From positions 1 to 8,474 of the forward strand of contig JBCCYM010000071.1 in assembly GCA_039190005.1 (NCBI GenBank): a DNA stretch of 8,474 nucleotides, written 5' to 3'. Both the position numbers and the translations under genes were made by a program. Source of the stretch: JBCCYM01 sp039190005. Lineage in GTDB: Bacteria > Pseudomonadota > Gammaproteobacteria > UBA12402. Shown piece after piece: positions 5,717 to 8,474 of this stretch. The notes beneath the pieces were generated by a model. It was not told the origin of the DNA, searched no databases, and saw only the letters and a list, made by a program, of their open reading frames with translations. How positions within the stretch are numbered: the stretch's first letter is position 1; each line of letters opens with the position of its first letter.

Positions 5717-7144
5717 ATGCGTCAAACAACATTACAACGACGTTTAAGACCGCGACATGTGGCCATGATCGCGCTTGGGGGTACCATCGGTTCCGGTTTG
5801 TATATTGCCAGTGGTAACACTGTGCATATTGCCGGACCAGGTGGGGCGATACTTGCCTTTGCCATTGTCGGTATTATGGTATATTTTTTGATGACTAGCT
5901 TAGGCGAGATGTCATCATTGATTCCAATTACCGGCACATTCTGCGATTATTGTACCCGCTTTGTCGATCCGGCCTTTGGCTTCGCGCAATCCTATAATTA
6001 CTGGTTCAGCTGGGCAAGCGCGGCAGCGGTGGATCTTTCGGCGGCGACATTGGTGATGAAATACTGGTTTCCCCATATTCCCACCATTTACTGGAGTGTA
6101 TTATTTTTTGTTGTCATTTTTATGGTCAACGCGCTCACTGTCAGTGTGTATGGTGAATCAGAATATTGGCTATCGGCCATTAAAATCATCGCGGTGATTG
6201 TGTTTATTGTGGTCGGCTTTATGTTGATTGTCGGCATCATTGCCCATCATCCCATTGGCTTTCACAATTGGACCATTGGTGACGCGCCATTTCATCACGG
6301 CTTGGCAGGCATTTTAATGGTGCTGCTGGTTGCCGGTTTTTCATTTCAGGGGACAGAAATTTTTGGTGTCACCTCCGGCGAGGTCAAAGATCCAAGAACC
6401 AGTATTCCGCGCGCGGTGAAAACCATTTTCTGGCGTATCATGTTATTTTATATTCTTACCGTGGTGGTGATTGGTTTTTTGATTCCTTATACCGACCCAT
6501 CTTTAGTCCACGCTAGCAATACCAATATCGCCATGAGTCCGTTCACAATTATTTTCAAACGCGCGGGTTTAGCTTCGGCGGCTGGTGTGATGAACGCGGT
6601 TATTTTGATCGCGGTGTTATCGGCAGTAAGTGCCAGTATGTATACCGCATCACGAATGTTATGGTATGCAGCAAAAATCGGTCAGGGCCCAAGAATTCTG
6701 GCAAAAACCACTGCAAAAGGTGTACCATTGCCAGCATTGATTATCACAGCATTATTTGCAGCAGTTTCTTTTTTAAGCTCTGTTTTTGGCAGTGGTCAGG
6801 TTTTTACCTGGTTAGTCAATTTATCCGGTTTGTCAGGTATTCTCACCTGGCTTGGTATTGGCATCAGTCACTATCGTTTCCGCCGCGCTTATCGACTACA
6901 GGGGCATGATACCAATGAATTGCCTTATTACGCTAAACTGTTCCCGTTTGGTCCACTGTTTGCCATTGTGCTGTGTATTATTATTATCATTGGCCAACAA
7001 TTCGCGGGCGGGCAACATTTTAACTGGGGCAGTTTTGTCGGCACTTATATTGGTTTACCGGTATTTTTAATCTTGTATCTCGGTTATAAAATTCGCCACA
7101 AAACGAAACTGGTGCCATTGGATCAATGTCGATTTGATTCATAA
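5717..7144 (+). CDS. lysP: Lysine-specific permease LysP (APC superfamily)
   Basis: This is a proton-coupled lysine importer of the inner membrane. The 475 residues (489 in E. coli LysP) match that protein closely from end to end. The first helix carries the substrate-binding GGTIGSG (21-27). AGPGGAILAFAIVGIMVYFLMTSLGEMSS is largely shared across 39-67. GFSFQGTEIFGVTSGEVKDP (207-226) is the helix 6 signature of the amino acid permease group. VMNAVILIAVLSAVSASMY (291-309) and GIGISHYRFRRAYRLQGHD (380-398) also match. Twelve membrane helices are expected. The start ATG has GGAG (5706-5709) seven bases ahead, inside the sequestering hairpin. A lysine riboswitch independently supports the substrate. 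In E. coli LysP also senses lysine for CadC; no cadC is seen here. For an intracellular organism this would be scavenging of host lysine. The gene ends before a long inverted repeat shared with the convergent FYVE gene. Confidence 0.95.
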   Translation: MRQTTLQRRLRPRHVAMIALGGTIGSGLYIASGNTVHIAGPGGAILAFAIVGIMVYFLMTSLGEMSSLIPITGTFCDYCTRFVDPAFGFAQSYNYWFSWASAAAVDLSAATLVMKYWFPHIPTIYWSVLFFVVIFMVNALTVSVYGESEYWLSAIKIIAVIVFIVVGFMLIVGIIAHHPIGFHNWTIGDAPFHHGLAGILMVLLVAGFSFQGTEIFGVTSGEVKDPRTSIPRAVKTIFWRIMLFYILTVVVIGFLIPYTDPSLVHASNTNIAMSPFTIIFKRAGLASAAGVMNAVILIAVLSAVSASMYTASRMLWYAAKIGQGPRILAKTTAKGVPLPALIITALFAAVSFLSSVFGSGQVFTWLVNLSGLSGILTWLGIGISHYRFRRAYRLQGHDTNELPYYAKLFPFGPLFAIVLCIIIIIGQQFAGGQHFNWGSFVGTYIGLPVFLILYLGYKIRHKTKLVPLDQCRFDS

Positions 7145-7158
7145 TCAGAGATTTAGTT

Positions 7159-7193
7159 CTTTACACCGGATATTTTAACTGTCCGGTGTAAAG
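7159..7193. terminator. Inverted repeat between lysP and the FYVE gene, probable bidirectional terminator
   Basis: CTTTACACCGGA (7159-7170) and TCCGGTGTAAAG (7182-7193) form a perfect 12-bp stem with an 11-base loop. It begins 15 bases after the lysP stop, and the loop contains the stop codon of the convergent gene (7177-7175). Neither strand has a clear T-tract, so it may work as a weak two-way terminator or as an mRNA 3'-end stabiliser. Confidence 0.6.
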
Positions 7194-8461
7194 TAAAACT
7201 CTATAATAACGCCGACAATGAATATGAAAACAGCATGGTTAATAGCTTTATTTGAAGCATTGACAAGTTGATTGCGTACATAACCAGAAGTTAATTTGTT
7301 AGCCTTATAAAAAGTATAAAAAAATTTATAATCTAGTGGTGAAACAATCATACGAAGCAGATAAGTTCTAAGCATGGTTATTGTTTGATCAACTTTTTTC
7401 TTTGATACGAGTTTATTAGACGTAGTATCTAGACCTAATAGCATTTGCAGCCTTATATTACCACTATATCTGCCTTCATAAGTATCCGTATCTTCGACAA
7501 GCGCACTAATCTGTTCATCAAAGAATTTCGCAAACTCAGCGCAGAGTATACACATTTTCTTTTGCTGATCTAGCACACCTTTTCTGCTAAACATCGTTGT
7601 TTCTTGCTTTAATGGGAAAATATTGCGGATACTTTTAACCGCCACACAAGAAGTACATATCGCACGTCCACAAATACGACAATGATGAATATTTGATTTT
7701 TGCCAATAACCTAAACGCTGCTTACATAATTCACAATGATCTGCTTTTTCATCTGACGTCCATTTACATTCATATATTTTTTTGCCTTTAATTGATTTAC
7801 CAAAAAGTAGCATTTTATAACCTTGCACAAGTCGTCCACAAAGTTTTCTTGACTGCTTGAGAGAATTTGATTCTATGTTTCTTTCGTAAAAATCTCCAAA
7901 TAGAGTGCAAATCCGTTTAATTAACAAAGAAGATGGGCCTTTTATATCACCAATAAATTTAGGATAATCTGGCTGCCAAGCAGAATCTACCGAAAATCGA
8001 AAGAAAAACACTAAACATGTTTCAATCATCGAAGCCATCGTATGTTTATCTTTGCGATAGTCATGACAAATTAAAATAGCAATAGTAATAGTAAAGGCAA
8101 TCCAACCCCCATGTGAAGTATTAAATTGGCTGCCCAATTCATAAGCACAACCAATATAGAAACCATCATAGCCTAATGGAATTGTATCAAACTCATCTGA
8201 GTACTTACGATAAATTGCTTTGATTTTTTGCTGTAACAATTTACATCCTTTTTTATTCAGACAATAGATCACTATTTTATCCTTTTTATTACTTTTTACA
8301 TTTAATTTTATTTTGAATTGAAAATCTTTTGTTATCTTTTTGAATTGATATTGGCCTTTTATTAAAATTTTTATTTCTCGAGTTTTACAGTCTTTCGCTG
8401 CACTTATTAGTATATCAACAATGCTTTTATAAGCATTATAGGTGATAGGATTTATCATCAA
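7175..8461 (-). CDS. FYVE-type zinc finger protein with C-terminal hydrophobic tail, candidate host-directed effector
   Basis: The protein of about 428 residues is unrecognised outside its zinc finger. That finger (234-307) has the FYVE order: WTSD (234-237, the WxxD motif), CELC (243-246), HHCRICG (259-265), CTSC (269-272) and CILC (304-307), giving eight zinc-ligand cysteines. In eukaryotes FYVE domains bind PI3P on endosomes. Two deviations are visible. The basic pair before HHCR is replaced by NI (Lys255 is the nearest basic residue), and the last RVC is KMC after a loop about 15 residues longer than in EEA1. PI3P binding is therefore uncertain, and a FYVE-related (RING/PHD-like) finger is possible. 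The N-terminal 220 residues are lysine-rich, with two short hydrophobic stretches (121-132, 146-156), and match nothing I know. Residues 406-424 form a hydrophobic tail (AVFIFIVGVIIEFYF). The TTG at 8461 precedes ATG 8458, the likelier start, without a clear Shine-Dalgarno. The frame stays open to the window edge, so the N-terminus may be longer. A+T content is visibly high, suggesting acquisition. Confidence 0.75.
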   Translation of the reverse strand: MMINPITYNAYKSIVDILISAAKDCKTREIKILIKGQYQFKKITKDFQFKIKLNVKSNKKDKIVIYCLNKKGCKLLQQKIKAIYRKYSDEFDTIPLGYDGFYIGCAYELGSQFNTSHGGWIAFTITIAILICHDYRKDKHTMASMIETCLVFFFRFSVDSAWQPDYPKFIGDIKGPSSLLIKRICTLFGDFYERNIESNSLKQSRKLCGRLVQGYKMLLFGKSIKGKKIYECKWTSDEKADHCELCKQRLGYWQKSNIHHCRICGRAICTSCVAVKSIRNIFPLKQETTMFSRKGVLDQQKKMCILCAEFAKFFDEQISALVEDTDTYEGRYSGNIRLQMLLGLDTTSNKLVSKKKVDQTITMLRTYLLRMIVSPLDYKFFYTFYKANKLTSGYVRNQLVNASNKAINHAVFIFIVGVIIEFYFTPDS

Positions 8462-8474
8462 ACGGAAATAGTTA

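Noticed and set aside
5427..5817. Open frames of about 100 codons on both strands across the lysP leader
   Set aside because: They lie over the lysine riboswitch and the lysP start; the sequence is explained by RNA structure.
1..8474. CRISPR array, tRNA, prophage or defence system
   Set aside because: No regularly spaced repeats, no cloverleaf with an acceptor stem, and no integrase, capsid, nuclease-helicase or toxin-antitoxin genes were seen.

Overview
The window reads as a piece of chromosome from a host-associated gammaproteobacterium, most likely in or near the Legionellales (Legionella, Coxiella and relatives). Three things point there. The RpoH sigma factor is very close to the enterobacterial type. 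One MFS transporter has the look of the Pht phagosomal transporter family. At the right edge lies a gene for a protein with a eukaryote-like FYVE-type zinc finger, a class of domain that in bacteria is expected mainly in species living inside eukaryotic cells. The taxonomic placement is inference; no rRNA or other decisive marker is present.

Layout from left to right. Positions 1-156 hold no gene, only a copy of a widespread short repeat (CCTGAGCCTGTCGAAGG type). rpoH (157-1023, minus) follows, with a -10 box almost touching its start codon. A gap of about 620 bases (1024-1644) holds a GC-rich, foldable block (1099-1246) that I cannot name, a possible promoter, and a 33-codon remnant that looks like the N-terminus of an IS transposase. 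Next is the Pht-like MFS transporter (plus), convergent with a GNAT acetyltransferase (minus) only 10 bases away. A 586-residue lipoprotein of the phospholipase D superfamily (3611-5371, minus) has both HKD motifs. Divergent from it is lysP (5717-7144, plus), a lysine permease. lysP is preceded by a near-consensus promoter, a well-formed lysine riboswitch and a hairpin that covers the ribosome binding site. A 12-bp inverted repeat separates lysP from the convergent FYVE gene, which runs left from the right edge of the window.

How the genes fit together. lysP is an autonomous lysine-repressed uptake unit. The phospholipase D lipoprotein and the FYVE-type protein both suggest contact with lipids, the latter with host phosphoinositide membranes, and they flank lysP. 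The MFS carrier would supply nutrients from a host vacuole. The picture is of single-gene transcription units that include several host-interaction candidates, rather than an operon. The most noteworthy item is the FYVE-type protein with a C-terminal hydrophobic tail; its gene looks more A+T-rich than its neighbours and its N-terminus may continue beyond the window.
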